A stretch of DNA of 64,000 nt from Streptomyces venezuelae (lineage in GTDB: Bacteria; Actinomycetota; Actinomycetes; Streptomycetales; Streptomycetaceae): the NCBI RefSeq assembly GCF_008642375.1, contig NZ_CP029194.1, positions 2,852,001-2,916,000 of the forward strand, read 5' to 3'. Below, one piece after another: positions 55,962-64,000 of the stretch. Below the pieces are notes generated by a model. The model did no database searches, had not been told where the DNA came from, and saw only the letters and a list, made by a program, of their open reading frames with translations. Each line of letters opens with the position of its first letter. The stretch's first letter is position 1. The translations under genes and the position numbers were made by a program.

Positions 55962-56930
55962 ATGCGCGCACTTCTCGTGGTCAATCCGGCAGCCACCACC
56001 ACCAGTGCCCGCACCCGTGACGTGCTCATCCACGCGCTGGCGAGCGAGATGAAGCTGGAGGCGGTCACCACCGAGTACCGCGGGCACGCGCGCGACCTGG
56101 GACGACGGGCCGTCGACTCGGGCAACATCGACCTCGTCGTGGCCCTCGGTGGCGACGGCACGGTCAACGAGGTCGTCAACGGACTGCTGCACGGCGGGCC
56201 CGACCCGGACCGGCTTCCGGGGCTCGCGGTCGTCCCCGGCGGCTCGACCAATGTCTTCGCCCGCGCGCTCGGACTGCCGAACGACGCCGTCGAGGCGACC
56301 GGCGCCCTGCTCGACGCTTTGCGTGAACGGCGAACACGGACAGTGAGCCTCGGGCTCGCGGCCGGGACGCCCGGCACCGAGGACGAGGCGGTGCCCTCGC
56401 GCTGGTTCACCTTCTGCGCCGGCCTCGGATTCGACGCGAGCGTCATCGGCCGGGTCGAACAGCAGAGGGAACGCGGGAAGCGGTCCACGCACGCCCTCTA
56501 TCTCCGCCAGGTGCTCCGCCAGTTCCTGGACGAGCCGCACCGGCGGCACGGCACGATCACCCTGGAGCGCCCCGGCTCCGAGCCGGTCGAGGACCTCGTC
56601 CTCTCCATAATCTGCAACACCTCCCCCTGGACCTACCTGGGCAATCGTCCGGTGTACGCGTCCCCGGAGGCGTCCTTCGAGACCGCTCTCGACGTGCTCG
56701 GACTGAGCCGTCTTTCCACCCCGGCCGTGGCCCGGTACGCCACTCAGCTGCTCACCTCGACCCCGGAGCGGGGCCCGCGGGGCAAGCACGCTGTGACTCT
56801 GCACGACCTGACCGACTTCACCTTGCATTCGAAGGTCCCCCTCCCCCTGCAGATGGACGGAGACCACCTGGGACTGCGTACGAGCGTGACGTTCACAGGC
56901 GTACGCCGTGCACTGCGTGTGATTGTGTGA
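55962..56930 (+). CDS. Diacylglycerol/sphingosine-type lipid kinase
   Basis: A 322-residue DagK-fold enzyme. The nucleotide-binding signature is VVALGGDGTVNEVVNGLL, with VVPGGSTNVFARALGLPND following and a late LHDLTDFTLHSKVPLPLQMDGDHLG. It probably phosphorylates diacylglycerol at the membrane for phospholipid recycling. ATG 55962 (MRALLVVNP) is the family start. Confidence 0.92.
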   Translation: MRALLVVNPAATTTSARTRDVLIHALASEMKLEAVTTEYRGHARDLGRRAVDSGNIDLVVALGGDGTVNEVVNGLLHGGPDPDRLPGLAVVPGGSTNVFARALGLPNDAVEATGALLDALRERRTRTVSLGLAAGTPGTEDEAVPSRWFTFCAGLGFDASVIGRVEQQRERGKRSTHALYLRQVLRQFLDEPHRRHGTITLERPGSEPVEDLVLSIICNTSPWTYLGNRPVYASPEASFETALDVLGLSRLSTPAVARYATQLLTSTPERGPRGKHAVTLHDLTDFTLHSKVPLPLQMDGDHLGLRTSVTFTGVRRALRVIV

Positions 56931-57249
56931 GTGGAAGGGCCCAAAGTCCTTTCACTCGAACGTTTAGGCGCGCATCCACCCCTTAGAAGTACGGCTGTGA
57001 CCTAGCCGACACCGAGGAATCAAAAAAAACTTTCCGGAAGGGGTTGTATCCGTTGCTGGGGTTTGGGAGTCTCTTCTTGGCGATCGGGACGGCCCGCAAG
57101 ACCGGCCTCCACTGAGAGCCAGAACCCCTCCCCAAAGAACATGGACCACACCAGTTCAGCTGGCAGTCGGCCCTTCCCTTGCGGGGGGATTCGTGAAAGC
57201 GTTCACATTCACAAGCAACTCGCACGTAACACTGAGAGAGGTAGCAGCC
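56931..57249. other. Long wblE upstream region
   Basis: These 319 bp carry no gene. Visible features are an A8 tract at about 57020-57027 followed by the palindromic CTTTCCGGAAG, and an inverted repeat GTGAA-AGCG-TTCAC at 57193-57206 about 45 bp before the wblE start. Several promoters and a regulator site are likely. Confidence 0.4.
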
Positions 57250-57507
57250 ATGGACTGGCGTCACAACGCCGTTTGTCGTGAGGAAGACCCGGAGCTTTTC
57301 TTCCCCATCGGCAACACCGGTCCTGCGCTGCTGCAGATCGAGGAAGCCAAGGCCGTCTGCCGCCGCTGCCCCGTCATGGAGCAGTGCCTGCAGTGGGCGC
57401 TCGAGTCCGGCCAGGACTCCGGCGTCTGGGGTGGCCTCAGCGAGGACGAGCGCCGCGCGATGAAGCGCCGTGCCGCTCGCAACCGGGCGCGTAACGCCAG
57501 CGCCTGA
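57250..57507 (+). CDS. wblE: WhiB-family iron-sulfur regulator WblE
   Basis: An 85-residue Wbl protein. Four cysteines bind the [4Fe-4S] cluster: Cys9, Cys37, Cys40, Cys46 (C-x2-C-x5-C). The turn GVWGG (58-62) and the basic C-terminal RRAMKRRAARNRAR complete the family. Wbl proteins bind region 4 of the main sigma factor. WblE corresponds to M. tuberculosis WhiB1 by order and length. It is followed by a strong bidirectional terminator. Confidence 0.95.
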   Translation: MDWRHNAVCREEDPELFFPIGNTGPALLQIEEAKAVCRRCPVMEQCLQWALESGQDSGVWGGLSEDERRAMKRRAARNRARNASA

Positions 57508-57599
57508 CGCCCCACCGAAGCCTGAGGCCAGCGGCGCATACATCGCGTATGCAATCACCGCCCTCGAGTCGCAGCGCGCAGCAGTAACCCACAGCATTC

Positions 57600-57632
57600 G
57601 AGCCCCGGACCGTTCTTCTCGGTCCGGGGCTC
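57600..57632. terminator. Bidirectional terminator between wblE and the sensor kinase
   Basis: GAGCCCCGGACCG and CGGTCCGGGGCTC form a 13-bp perfect stem with a 7-nt loop between two convergent genes. Confidence 0.8.
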
Positions 57633-57659
57633 GCTGCTGTTGCCGGCCGTGTCAGCGGG

Positions 57660-59126
57660 TCACTTCTGCGGCTGTACGGGGATGTCGAGGAGCACCTTCG
57701 TGCCGCGCTCGGCGCCGGGGACCATGTCGAACGTTCCGCCCAACTCCCCTTCCACCAGCGTCCGTACGATCTGGAGCCCGAGGTTGCCGGCCCGCTGCGG
57801 GTCGAAGCCCTCGGGCAGTCCGCGGCCGTCGTCCTTGACCGTGATCAGGAGCCGGGCGTCGGCGCGGGGCTCGCCGCGCACGGCAGTGACCTCGACCGTG
57901 CCCTGCTCACCCTGGGCGAAGGCGTGTTCCAGGGCGTTCTGGAGGATCTCCGTGAGGACCATGGAGAGCGGGGTCGCGACCTCGGCGTCGAGAATGCCGA
58001 AGCGGCCGTTGCGCCGGCAGGTGACCTTGCCCGGGGAGATCTCGGCGACCATCGCGATGACCCGGTCGGCGATCTCGTCGAACTCGACGCGCTCATCCAG
58101 GTTCTGGGACAGCGTCTCATGGACGATCGCGATCGAACCGACGCGCCGCACGGCCTCGTTGAGCGCCTCGCGGCCCCGGTCGGAGTCCATCCGGCGGGCC
58201 TGGAGGCGCAACAGGGCGGCCACGGTCTGGAGGTTGTTCTTCACCCGGTGGTGGATCTCCCGGATGGTGGCGTCCTTGGTGATCAACTCGCGCTCGCGGC
58301 GGCGCAGTTCGGTGACGTCACGGAGGAGGACGAGCGAACCGATCCGGGTGCCCTTGGGCTTGAGCGGGATCGCCCGCAGCTGGATCACTCCGCCGTTGCC
58401 CTCGACCTCGAACTCGCGCGGCGCGTAGCCGGAGGCCAGCTTGACCAGGGCCTCGTCCACCGGGCCGCGGGAGGGGGCGAGCTCCGCGGTGATCTGGCCG
58501 AGGTGCTGGCCGACGAGGTCGGCCGCGAGCCCGAGCCGGTGGTAGGCGGAGAGGGCGTTGGGCGAGGCGTACTGGACGATGCCGTCCGCGTCCAGGCGGA
58601 CGAGGCCGTCGCCGGCCCGGGGCGAGGAGTCCATGTCGACCTGCTCGCCGGGGAAGGGAAACGATCCGGCGGCGATCATCTGGGCGAGGTCGGACGCCGA
58701 CTGGAGATAGGTGAGCTCCAGCCGGGAGGGCGTGCGGACGGTGAGCAGGTTGGTGTTGCGGGCGATGACGCCGAGGACCCGGCCCTCGCGGCGCACGGGG
58801 ATGGACTCGACCCGCACCGGGACCTCCTCCCGCCACTCGGGGTCGCCCTCGCGGACGATCCGGCCCTCGTCGAGGGCGGCGTCGAGCAGGGGGCGGCGGC
58901 CGCGCGGCACCAGGTGGCCGACCATGTCGTCCTGGTAGGAGGTGGGGCCGGTGTTGGGCCGCATCTGCGCGACGGAGACGTATCGCGTGCCGTCGAGGGT
59001 CGGAACCCACAGGACGAGGTCGGCGAAGGAGAGGTCGGAGAGCAGCTGCCACTCCGACACCAGCAGGTGGAGCCACTCGAGGTCGGAGTCGCTCAGGGCG
59101 GTGTGCTGGCGCACGAGGTCGTTCAT
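57660..59126 (-). CDS. Cytosolic sensor histidine kinase (PdtaS-like, GAF-PAS-HisKA_2)
   Basis: A 488-residue soluble kinase. The N-terminal GAF-like domain starts HTALSDSDLEWLHLLVSEWQLLSDLSFADLVLWV, as in M. tuberculosis PdtaS. A PAS domain lies at about 175-275. The HisKA_2 phosphorylation site is IREIHHRVKNNLQTV (His292/293). HATPase boxes VLTEILQNALEHAF and DDGRGLP follow. Partners of such kinases are ANTAR response regulators that act on RNA; none lies in the window. A DasR-box-like sequence is about 120 bp upstream. ATG 59126; GTG 59135 is possible. Confidence 0.9.
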   Translation of the reverse strand: MNDLVRQHTALSDSDLEWLHLLVSEWQLLSDLSFADLVLWVPTLDGTRYVSVAQMRPNTGPTSYQDDMVGHLVPRGRRPLLDAALDEGRIVREGDPEWREEVPVRVESIPVRREGRVLGVIARNTNLLTVRTPSRLELTYLQSASDLAQMIAAGSFPFPGEQVDMDSSPRAGDGLVRLDADGIVQYASPNALSAYHRLGLAADLVGQHLGQITAELAPSRGPVDEALVKLASGYAPREFEVEGNGGVIQLRAIPLKPKGTRIGSLVLLRDVTELRRRERELITKDATIREIHHRVKNNLQTVAALLRLQARRMDSDRGREALNEAVRRVGSIAIVHETLSQNLDERVEFDEIADRVIAMVAEISPGKVTCRRNGRFGILDAEVATPLSMVLTEILQNALEHAFAQGEQGTVEVTAVRGEPRADARLLITVKDDGRGLPEGFDPQRAGNLGLQIVRTLVEGELGGTFDMVPGAERGTKVLLDIPVQPQK

Positions 59127-59243
59127 GGAGGGCACGCTGCGAGGGTACCTGCGGAATTGCAGGGGCGGTGAACCTGGATCTCCGGGCGTCCGTGTTGGAG
59201 GATGGGCCGGGAAGAGCCGCGTTCCTGTGGATGGACAGACAAG

Positions 59244-59259
59244 AATGGTCTAGTCCACA
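59244..59259. promoter_or_regulatory. DasR-box-like operator upstream of the PdtaS-like kinase
   Basis: AATGGTCTAGTCCACA matches the dre consensus ACTGGTCTAGACCACT at 13 of 16 positions. It lies about 120 bp before the kinase start in a 293-bp gap. Confidence 0.55.
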
Positions 59260-59419
59260 ATGAATGCAACAAGCCTCCATCCTCCCCGCACAGGAGGATG
59301 GAACGAGGTACCCGACGCTCTCTGCCCTGACTGCGTCGAGACCTCCCACACGGCCGCGGGACCGCACACCCCCGGCCGAGCAACTCCGGGCTGCGGTGCC
59401 GGACGGGTTGAGGGTCCCG

Positions 59420-60115
59420 TCAGGCGCCGCGGCCCGCGGGTGTTTCCGGGGCCTTTTCCGGGGCTTCCGGGGCGTGTTCCCCGGCATTCCCCGGGGCGTC
59501 TTCCCGGGTATCCCCCGGGGCCGCTGCCGGCCAGGACCTCATCGCCCACTCCGCCACCGCCGCGAGATCCTCCCGCGTCGCCCCGTCGCGGGCCTGCTGG
59601 GACATGCCCTGGAGTACGGCGCCGCTGAAGCGGGCGAGTGCGCGGGCGTCGGTGCCGGGTGCCAGCTCCCCCGACTCGACGCCCTGGCGGATCCGGGCCT
59701 CGAAGGAGGTGAGGTTGGCCTCCCGGCGCGCCCGCAGGGCCTCCTCGACCTCGGGGGTCGAGCAGTTGACCGCGGCGGAGATCATCAGACAGCCGCGCGG
59801 GTGACCCGGCTCCGTGTAGAGCTCCGCCGACTCCCGCAGGATGCGCCCGATGGCGGCGCGGGCCGTCGGCTCCTCGGTGAAGGCGCGTCCGCCGTACGAC
59901 CCGTACGACCCGGCGTACGTCTCGACGACCTCCTCGAAGAGCGTCCGCTTGTCACCGAAGGCCGAGTAGAGGCTGGGCGCGCTGATGCCCATGACGCGGG
60001 TGAGGTCGGCGACGGAGGTCGTCTCGTAACCGTGCTCCCAGAAGGCCATCGTGGCCTGCTCCAGGGCCGTGAGCCGGTCGAAGGAGCGGGGGCGGCCGCG
60101 CTGTCTCGTCACCAT
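59420..60115 (-). CDS. TetR/AcrR-family transcriptional regulator
   Basis: A 231-residue regulator with helix-turn-helix TSVADLTRVMGISAPSLYSAFGDKRTLFEEVV and the ligand domain start GCLMISAAVNCSTPEVEEAL. It ends in a low-complexity Glu/Pro/Ala tail (about 30 residues). It is divergent from the SDR gene, with a perfect 12-bp palindrome in the 84-bp gap. Confidence 0.9.
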   Translation of the reverse strand: MVTRQRGRPRSFDRLTALEQATMAFWEHGYETTSVADLTRVMGISAPSLYSAFGDKRTLFEEVVETYAGSYGSYGGRAFTEEPTARAAIGRILRESAELYTEPGHPRGCLMISAAVNCSTPEVEEALRARREANLTSFEARIRQGVESGELAPGTDARALARFSGAVLQGMSQQARDGATREDLAAVAEWAMRSWPAAAPGDTREDAPGNAGEHAPEAPEKAPETPAGRGA

Positions 60116-60128
60116 GGAGTGAATTCTA

Positions 60129-60140
60129 TAGCGCGCGCTA
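60129..60140. promoter_or_regulatory. 12-bp palindrome between TetR and SDR genes
   Basis: TAGCGCGCGCTA is self-complementary and lies 14 bp before the regulator start and 60 bp before the SDR start. It is a candidate TetR operator. Confidence 0.55.
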
Positions 60141-60199
60141 GCAAAAGTGGGGTACGGTCTTTTCGTAACGACCACTACACAAACAAGGGGGGCGTCACC

Positions 60200-60961
60200 A
60201 TGGGCGTGCTCGCAGGCAAGACGGCACTGGTCACGGGCGGCAGCCGGGGCATCGGGCGCGGGATCGCGGAGCGGCTCGGCCGCGAGGGCGCGCGGGTCGC
60301 GGTGCACTACGGGAGCAACGAGACGGCGGCGAAGGAGACGGTCGCGGCGATCGAGGCCGCGGGCGGCGAGGCCTTCGCGATCGGCCAGGAGCTGGGGGTT
60401 CCGGGGGACGCGGCGGCCCTGTGGGAGGCGTTCGACGCGGCCGCCGGCGGCGACGGCGGGCTGGACATCCTGGTGAACAACGCGGGGATCTCGGCGACGG
60501 CGCCGTTCGCGACGCTCGGCGAGGAGGAGTACGACCGGATCTTCGGCATCAACGCCAAGGCGCCGTTCTTCCTCGCACAGCTGGGCACCGAGCGGCTCCG
60601 GGACGGCGGCCGGATCATCAACGTCTCGACGGGCCTGACGAAGACGGCGGTCATGCCGGACCTGATCGCGTACTCGATGTCGAAGGCCGCGCTCGACGTG
60701 TTCACCCGGGACTTGGCGAAGGTCCTCGGACCGCGGGGGATCACGGTCAACTCGGTGGCGCCGGGGGTCGTGGACACGGACATCAACGCCGGCTGGCTGC
60801 GGGGCGACGAGCAGGCCTGGGCGGGGGCGGCCGGGCTGTCGGCGCTCGGCAGGGTCGGCACCCCGGCGGACATAGCGGACGTGGTGGCCTTCCTGGCCTC
60901 CGACGACGCGCGCTGGGTGACGGGCCACTGGATGGATGCCACGGGCGGCTCACTGACCTGA
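60200..60961 (+). CDS. Short-chain dehydrogenase/reductase
   Basis: A 253-residue classical SDR with NADPH-binding TGGSRGIGRGIA, NNAG motif ILVNNAGIS, catalytic Ser in INVSTG, and Tyr/Lys in AYSMSKAALD. It resembles glucose/3-oxoacyl reductases. It is divergent from the TetR gene and probably repressed by it. Confidence 0.93.
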   Translation: MGVLAGKTALVTGGSRGIGRGIAERLGREGARVAVHYGSNETAAKETVAAIEAAGGEAFAIGQELGVPGDAAALWEAFDAAAGGDGGLDILVNNAGISATAPFATLGEEEYDRIFGINAKAPFFLAQLGTERLRDGGRIINVSTGLTKTAVMPDLIAYSMSKAALDVFTRDLAKVLGPRGITVNSVAPGVVDTDINAGWLRGDEQAWAGAAGLSALGRVGTPADIADVVAFLASDDARWVTGHWMDATGGSLT

Positions 60962-61088
60962 GCCGACCCGGGGGCCCGGTGAGGCTCAAGTGGCTGGAGG
61001 GACGGGGGCGGCAGACGATGGTGGCGGTGCCGTCCGCACGTCGGAACGGCATGAGGAGACGGCCTCCCCTCTGCTAGATTTGGCTTTG

Positions 61089-61104
61089 ATTGGTCTATAC
61101 CACA
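61089..61104. promoter_or_regulatory. DasR operator (dre) upstream of nagB
   Basis: ATTGGTCTATACCACA matches the dre consensus ACTGGTCTAGACCACT at 13 of 16 positions. It is about 40 bp before the nagB start, the known position of the DasR site in Streptomyces. Confidence 0.8.
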
Positions 61105-61145
61105 TGGCCCCTCCCCAGCCCCTCCACCAGATCGGCAGGCACAGC

Positions 61146-61931
61146 GTGGAAGTTGTCATCGTCAAGGACGCCAAGGCAGGCGGCGAGCTCATCGCGGACG
61201 GCATCGCCGACCTCCTGCGCCGCAAGCCCGACGCGCTGCTCGGCGTGGCCACGGGTTCGACTCCGATCCCCATCTACGACGCCCTGACCGCCCAGGTCGC
61301 GGCCGGCTCCGTGGACGCCTCCCGGGCCCGGATCGCCCAGCTCGACGAGTACGTCGGCCTGCCGGCCGGGCACCCCGAGTCGTACCGCTCCACCGTGCTC
61401 CGCCAGGTCGTCGAGCCGCTCGGGCTCTCCCAGGAGGCCTTCATGGGCCCCGACGGCTCCGCCGAGGACGTCCAGGCGGCGTGCGAGGCGTACGACAAGG
61501 CGCTGGCCGAGGCCGGCGGTGTGGACCTGCAGATCCTGGGCATCGGCACCGACGGGCACATCGGCTTCAACGAGCCGTGCTCCTCGCTCGCCTCGCGCAC
61601 CCGGATCAAGACGCTCACCGAGCAGACCCGCGTGGACAACGCCCGCTTCTTCGACAACGACATCGAGCAGGTGCCGCACCACGTCATCACCCAGGGCATC
61701 GGCACCATCCTGGAGGCCCGGCACCTGGTGCTGCTCGCCACCGGCGAGGGCAAGGCCGAGGCCGTGGCGCAGACCGTCGAGGGCCCGGTCGCCGCGCTCG
61801 TGCCGGCCTCCGCGCTCCAGCTGCACCCGCACGCCACGATCGTCGTGGACGAGGCCGCGGCTTCCAAGCTGAAGCTCGCGGACTACTTCCGCCACACCTT
61901 CGCGAACAAGCCCGCCTGGCAGGGCATCTAG
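61146..61931 (+). CDS. nagB: Glucosamine-6-phosphate deaminase NagB
   Basis: A 261-residue NagB of standard length. Motifs: GVATGSTPIPIYDAL, active-site AQLDEYVGL, LGIGTDGHIGFNEPCSSL and HHVITQGIGTILEAR. It converts glucosamine-6-phosphate to fructose-6-phosphate and ammonia, the last step of GlcNAc use; its substrate is the DasR ligand. GTG 61146 fits the family start MEVVIVKD. A dre operator precedes and a strong terminator follows. Confidence 0.96.
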   Translation: MEVVIVKDAKAGGELIADGIADLLRRKPDALLGVATGSTPIPIYDALTAQVAAGSVDASRARIAQLDEYVGLPAGHPESYRSTVLRQVVEPLGLSQEAFMGPDGSAEDVQAACEAYDKALAEAGGVDLQILGIGTDGHIGFNEPCSSLASRTRIKTLTEQTRVDNARFFDNDIEQVPHHVITQGIGTILEARHLVLLATGEGKAEAVAQTVEGPVAALVPASALQLHPHATIVVDEAAASKLKLADYFRHTFANKPAWQGI

Positions 61932-61956
61932 GGCCGGACACGTCCAGGGGCACGAC

Positions 61957-61995
61957 GAAGGGGCCCGGCACCTGATCCAGGTGCCGGGCCCCTTC
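61957..61995. terminator. Bidirectional terminator after nagB
   Basis: An 18-bp perfect stem (GAAGGGGCCCGGCACCTG and its complement) with a 3-nt loop between convergent nagB and dasD. Confidence 0.85.
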
Positions 61996-62010
61996 GCGTA
62001 CGGGCGGCGC

Positions 62011-63534
62011 TCAGGCGCCGGTGCCGACCACGGCCTCGGCGGCCGCGCGGCCGCAGACACGGGCCGCGCCGTGCGTGGCGATGTGCAGGGCCCCGCGGGG
62101 CTCCGCCTCGTTGAGGCCCATCTCGACCACGACGGTGTCGGGACGGGCCGCGAGCAGACCGTCCAGGGCCTCGGTCATCCACGGGTGGCGGTGGGCGTCG
62201 CGGACGACCGCGACGATCCGGCGCTCCCCCGCGGCGGCGAGGATCGCGTCCACGGAGGCCTCGGCGTACGAGCCGGTCTCCGTGCCGGGCAGCAGGCGCT
62301 CCAGCTCCGCCGCGATGCCCCAGGGCGTCTCGTCGCCGACCGCGAAGTTCGCGACCGGGGTGAAGGAGGCCACATAGGGAGCGCTGGTCACCGGGGTGTA
62401 CGGCCGCTCCCCGCGGGTCACCTTCAGGGCCCGGCGGGCGGCGACGAGTCCGATGTCGGCGCCGGGCGCGGTCCCCTCCTGCACTGCCGCGCCCGGCACC
62501 GACTCAGCCCCCCTGGCCCGGTGCGACTGGGTCCAGGCCGCCAGGGCGCGCACGCGCGCCGCGGCGTCGGCCAGCCGCTCCTCGGGCAGTTCACCGGTCC
62601 GTACCGCATCGACCAGCGCGTCGCGCAGCCGCAGTACGGTGTCCTCGTCGCACAGCCCGCCGCCGACACAGATGGCGTCGGCGCCCGCGGCGATCGCGAG
62701 GACGGACCCGCGCTCGATGCCGTACGTCGCCGCGACGGCCTGCATCTCCATGCCGTCGGTGACGATCAGCCCCTCGAAGCCCAGCTCCTGGCGCAGCAGA
62801 CCGGTGAGGATCTGCGGGCTCAGGGTGGCCGGACGGTGCGGGTCGAGCGCGGAGAGAAGAATATGCGCGCTCATGACGGCTTTGGTACCCGCGGCGATGG
62901 CGGCGCGGAAAGGTACCAGCTCACGGGCGTGCAGTGTGGCGAGGTCCACATCGATCCGGGGCAGCGCGTCGTGCGAGTCGACGTTGGTGTCGCCGTGTCC
63001 CGGGAAGTGCTTCGTGCAGGCCGCGACCCCGACGCCCTGGAGGCCGTCGACGTACGCCACGGTGTGCCGGGCGACCAGGTCCGGGTCCGGCCCGAAGGAC
63101 CGGACGCCGATGACCGGGTTCTCGGCGTTGGAGTTGACGTCCGCCGAGGGCGCCCAGTTGAGGTCGACGCCGCACTGCGCGAGGCGGCGGCCGAGCTCGC
63201 GGGCGACGGCCCGGGTGAGCTCGACGTCGTCCACGCTGCCCAGGGCGTAGCTGCCGGGGAAGGACGAGCCCTGCTTGACCTCGAGGCGGGTGACGTCCCC
63301 GCCCTCCTCGTCGATGGCGACGAGGACGTCGTCCCGCTCGGCGCGCAGCTGCGCGGTGAGCGCGGCGAGCTGTTCGGGGCTGACGATGTTCCGGCCGAAG
63401 AGGCCGACCGAGGACAGGCCCTCGCCGACGTGGCGGCGCAGCCAGTCGGGGGCGGTGGTGCCGACGAAGCCGGGCTGGAGCACCGTGAGCGCGTCACGGG
63501 TCAGGGTGTCCGAGGCGTGTACGAGAGTCGTCAT
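62011..63534 (-). CDS. dasD: GH3 beta-N-acetylglucosaminidase (DasD-like)
   Basis: A 507-residue cytosolic GH3 enzyme of the NagZ/NAG-ase type. It carries KHFPGHGDTNVDSHDALPR (Lys175-His176 and the catalytic His188) and nucleophile Asp260 in LIVTDGMEM. It splits chitobiose-like sugars or GlcNAc-beta-MurNAc. It lies 8 bp after the dasC stop on the same strand, the dasABC-dasD arrangement known from S. coelicolor. A C-terminal alpha/beta domain follows at about residue 350. Confidence 0.93.
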   Translation of the reverse strand: MTTLVHASDTLTRDALTVLQPGFVGTTAPDWLRRHVGEGLSSVGLFGRNIVSPEQLAALTAQLRAERDDVLVAIDEEGGDVTRLEVKQGSSFPGSYALGSVDDVELTRAVARELGRRLAQCGVDLNWAPSADVNSNAENPVIGVRSFGPDPDLVARHTVAYVDGLQGVGVAACTKHFPGHGDTNVDSHDALPRIDVDLATLHARELVPFRAAIAAGTKAVMSAHILLSALDPHRPATLSPQILTGLLRQELGFEGLIVTDGMEMQAVAATYGIERGSVLAIAAGADAICVGGGLCDEDTVLRLRDALVDAVRTGELPEERLADAAARVRALAAWTQSHRARGAESVPGAAVQEGTAPGADIGLVAARRALKVTRGERPYTPVTSAPYVASFTPVANFAVGDETPWGIAAELERLLPGTETGSYAEASVDAILAAAGERRIVAVVRDAHRHPWMTEALDGLLAARPDTVVVEMGLNEAEPRGALHIATHGAARVCGRAAAEAVVGTGA

Positions 63535-63542
63535 GGGAGCCG

Positions 63543-64000
63543 TTATCCCTTCACCGCGCCGGCGGTCATGCCGCCGACGGCCTTGCGCTGGAGGAAGAGG
63601 AACACGATGAGCACGGGGAGAGAGAAGAGCGTGGAGGCGGCCATGGTGGCGCCCCAGTCGCTGCCGAACGCGGTCTGGAACTCGGTCAGCCAGCGCGTCA
63701 GGGTCTGCGACTCCCGGTCCTTGTTGAGCATGAGGACCATGGCGAACTCGTTCCAGGCGGTGATGAAGCCGAAGAGCGAGGTCGACATGAGGCCGGGAGC
63801 GAGCAGCGGGAAGATCACCTTGCGGAAGGCCTGACCGCGGGTGCAGCCGTCGATCTGCGCGGCCTCCTCCAGCTCCACCGGGACGGCGGCGATGAAGCCG
63901 CGCAGGGTCCAGATGGTGAAGGGGAGGACCATCACGAAGTAGATCAGCGTGAGCATCGGGATGCTGTTCAGCATGTCGTTCTCACGGGAGATCATGTACA
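63543..64000 (-). CDS. dasC: Sugar ABC transporter permease (DasC-like), C-terminal part
   Basis: About 152 codons of the 3' end are visible; the frame stays open to the window edge and the true start lies beyond it. The MalG-type EAA loop reads PVELEEAAQIDGCTRGQAFRKVIFPLLAPG. Helices are IPMLTLIYFVMVLPFTIW, LMSTSLFGFITAWNEFAMVLML and TLFSLPVLIVFLFL. With DasA and DasB it imports chitobiose. It is followed 8 bp later by dasD. Confidence 0.88.
   Translation of the reverse strand, partial: YMISRENDMLNSIPMLTLIYFVMVLPFTIWTLRGFIAAVPVELEEAAQIDGCTRGQAFRKVIFPLLAPGLMSTSLFGFITAWNEFAMVLMLNKDRESQTLTRWLTEFQTAFGSDWGATMAASTLFSLPVLIVFLFLQRKAVGGMTAGAVKG

Overview
The window is high-GC actinobacterial DNA with strong GC3 bias, many GTG starts and dense ATGA/GTGA overlaps. 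Its gene content is that of a Streptomyces chromosome core: WblE, a nickel superoxide dismutase with its protease, a DasR-type chitin/GlcNAc locus, a SigB-family sigma factor with anti-sigma, a fused KGD-type oxoglutarate dehydrogenase, snapalysin and an EshA-type encapsulin. From memory, the order lon - two-component pair - kgd - malic enzyme - amino-acid ABC - sodX/sodN - anti-sigma/sigH - diacylglycerol kinase - wblE - sensor kinase - nagB - das genes follows S. coelicolor roughly from SCO5285 down to SCO5234. This is recalled, not searched.

Layout. 1-9.4 kb: start of a nitrate/nitrite-sensing histidine kinase (runs off the left edge), PP2C-like protein, MarR regulator divergent from a GH25 lysozyme, AA10 LPMO, DUF4240 protein, lon with a HAIR operator, acetyltransferase, lipoprotein. 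9.4-13.7 kb: five overlapping genes, ECF sigma / anti-sigma with membrane domain / ABC ATPase / two membrane proteins. 13.7-19.6 kb: two TetR regulators divergent from a DUF2867 protein and a GH3 enzyme, secreted SurE-like protein, spermidine-synthase-like protein. 19.7-25.9 kb: OmpR/histidine kinase pair, kgd, small acidic protein. 25.9-36.7 kb: hypothetical protein, DUF4097-PadR pair, GH5 enzyme, oxidoreductase, malic enzyme, polar amino-acid ABC operon, methyltransferase. 36.8-41.2 kb: CGNR protein, sodX, sodN, and a relict integrative element inserted in the 3' end of sodN. 41.2-47.4 kb: accessory genes, a MITE-like palindrome, LysR/snapalysin pair, reductase/TetR pair. 47.4-50 kb: family 2B encapsulin plus polyprenyl synthetase. 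50-64 kb: amidase, PLP enzyme, Na+/H+ antiporter, UBP zinc finger, anti-sigma/sigH, diacylglycerol kinase, wblE, PdtaS-like kinase, TetR/SDR pair, nagB, dasD and the 3' part of dasC.

How the genes fit together. DasR-box-like sites lie before the LPMO, before nagB and, less expectedly, before the PdtaS-like kinase. With dasD/dasC they make a chitin/GlcNAc theme. The most noteworthy structure is the sodN insertion. The last codons of sodN (E-T-K-K-A-stop) are repeated about 2.76 kb downstream as an attR-like copy. Between the copies lie an integrase C-terminal fragment, a decayed DUF7660-like gene and an intact PLP decarboxylase, itself bracketed by about 41-bp direct repeats. A terminator-like hairpin right of the distal copy looks like the displaced original sodN 3' region. 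The encapsulin-polyprenyl synthetase operon is the other notable system.
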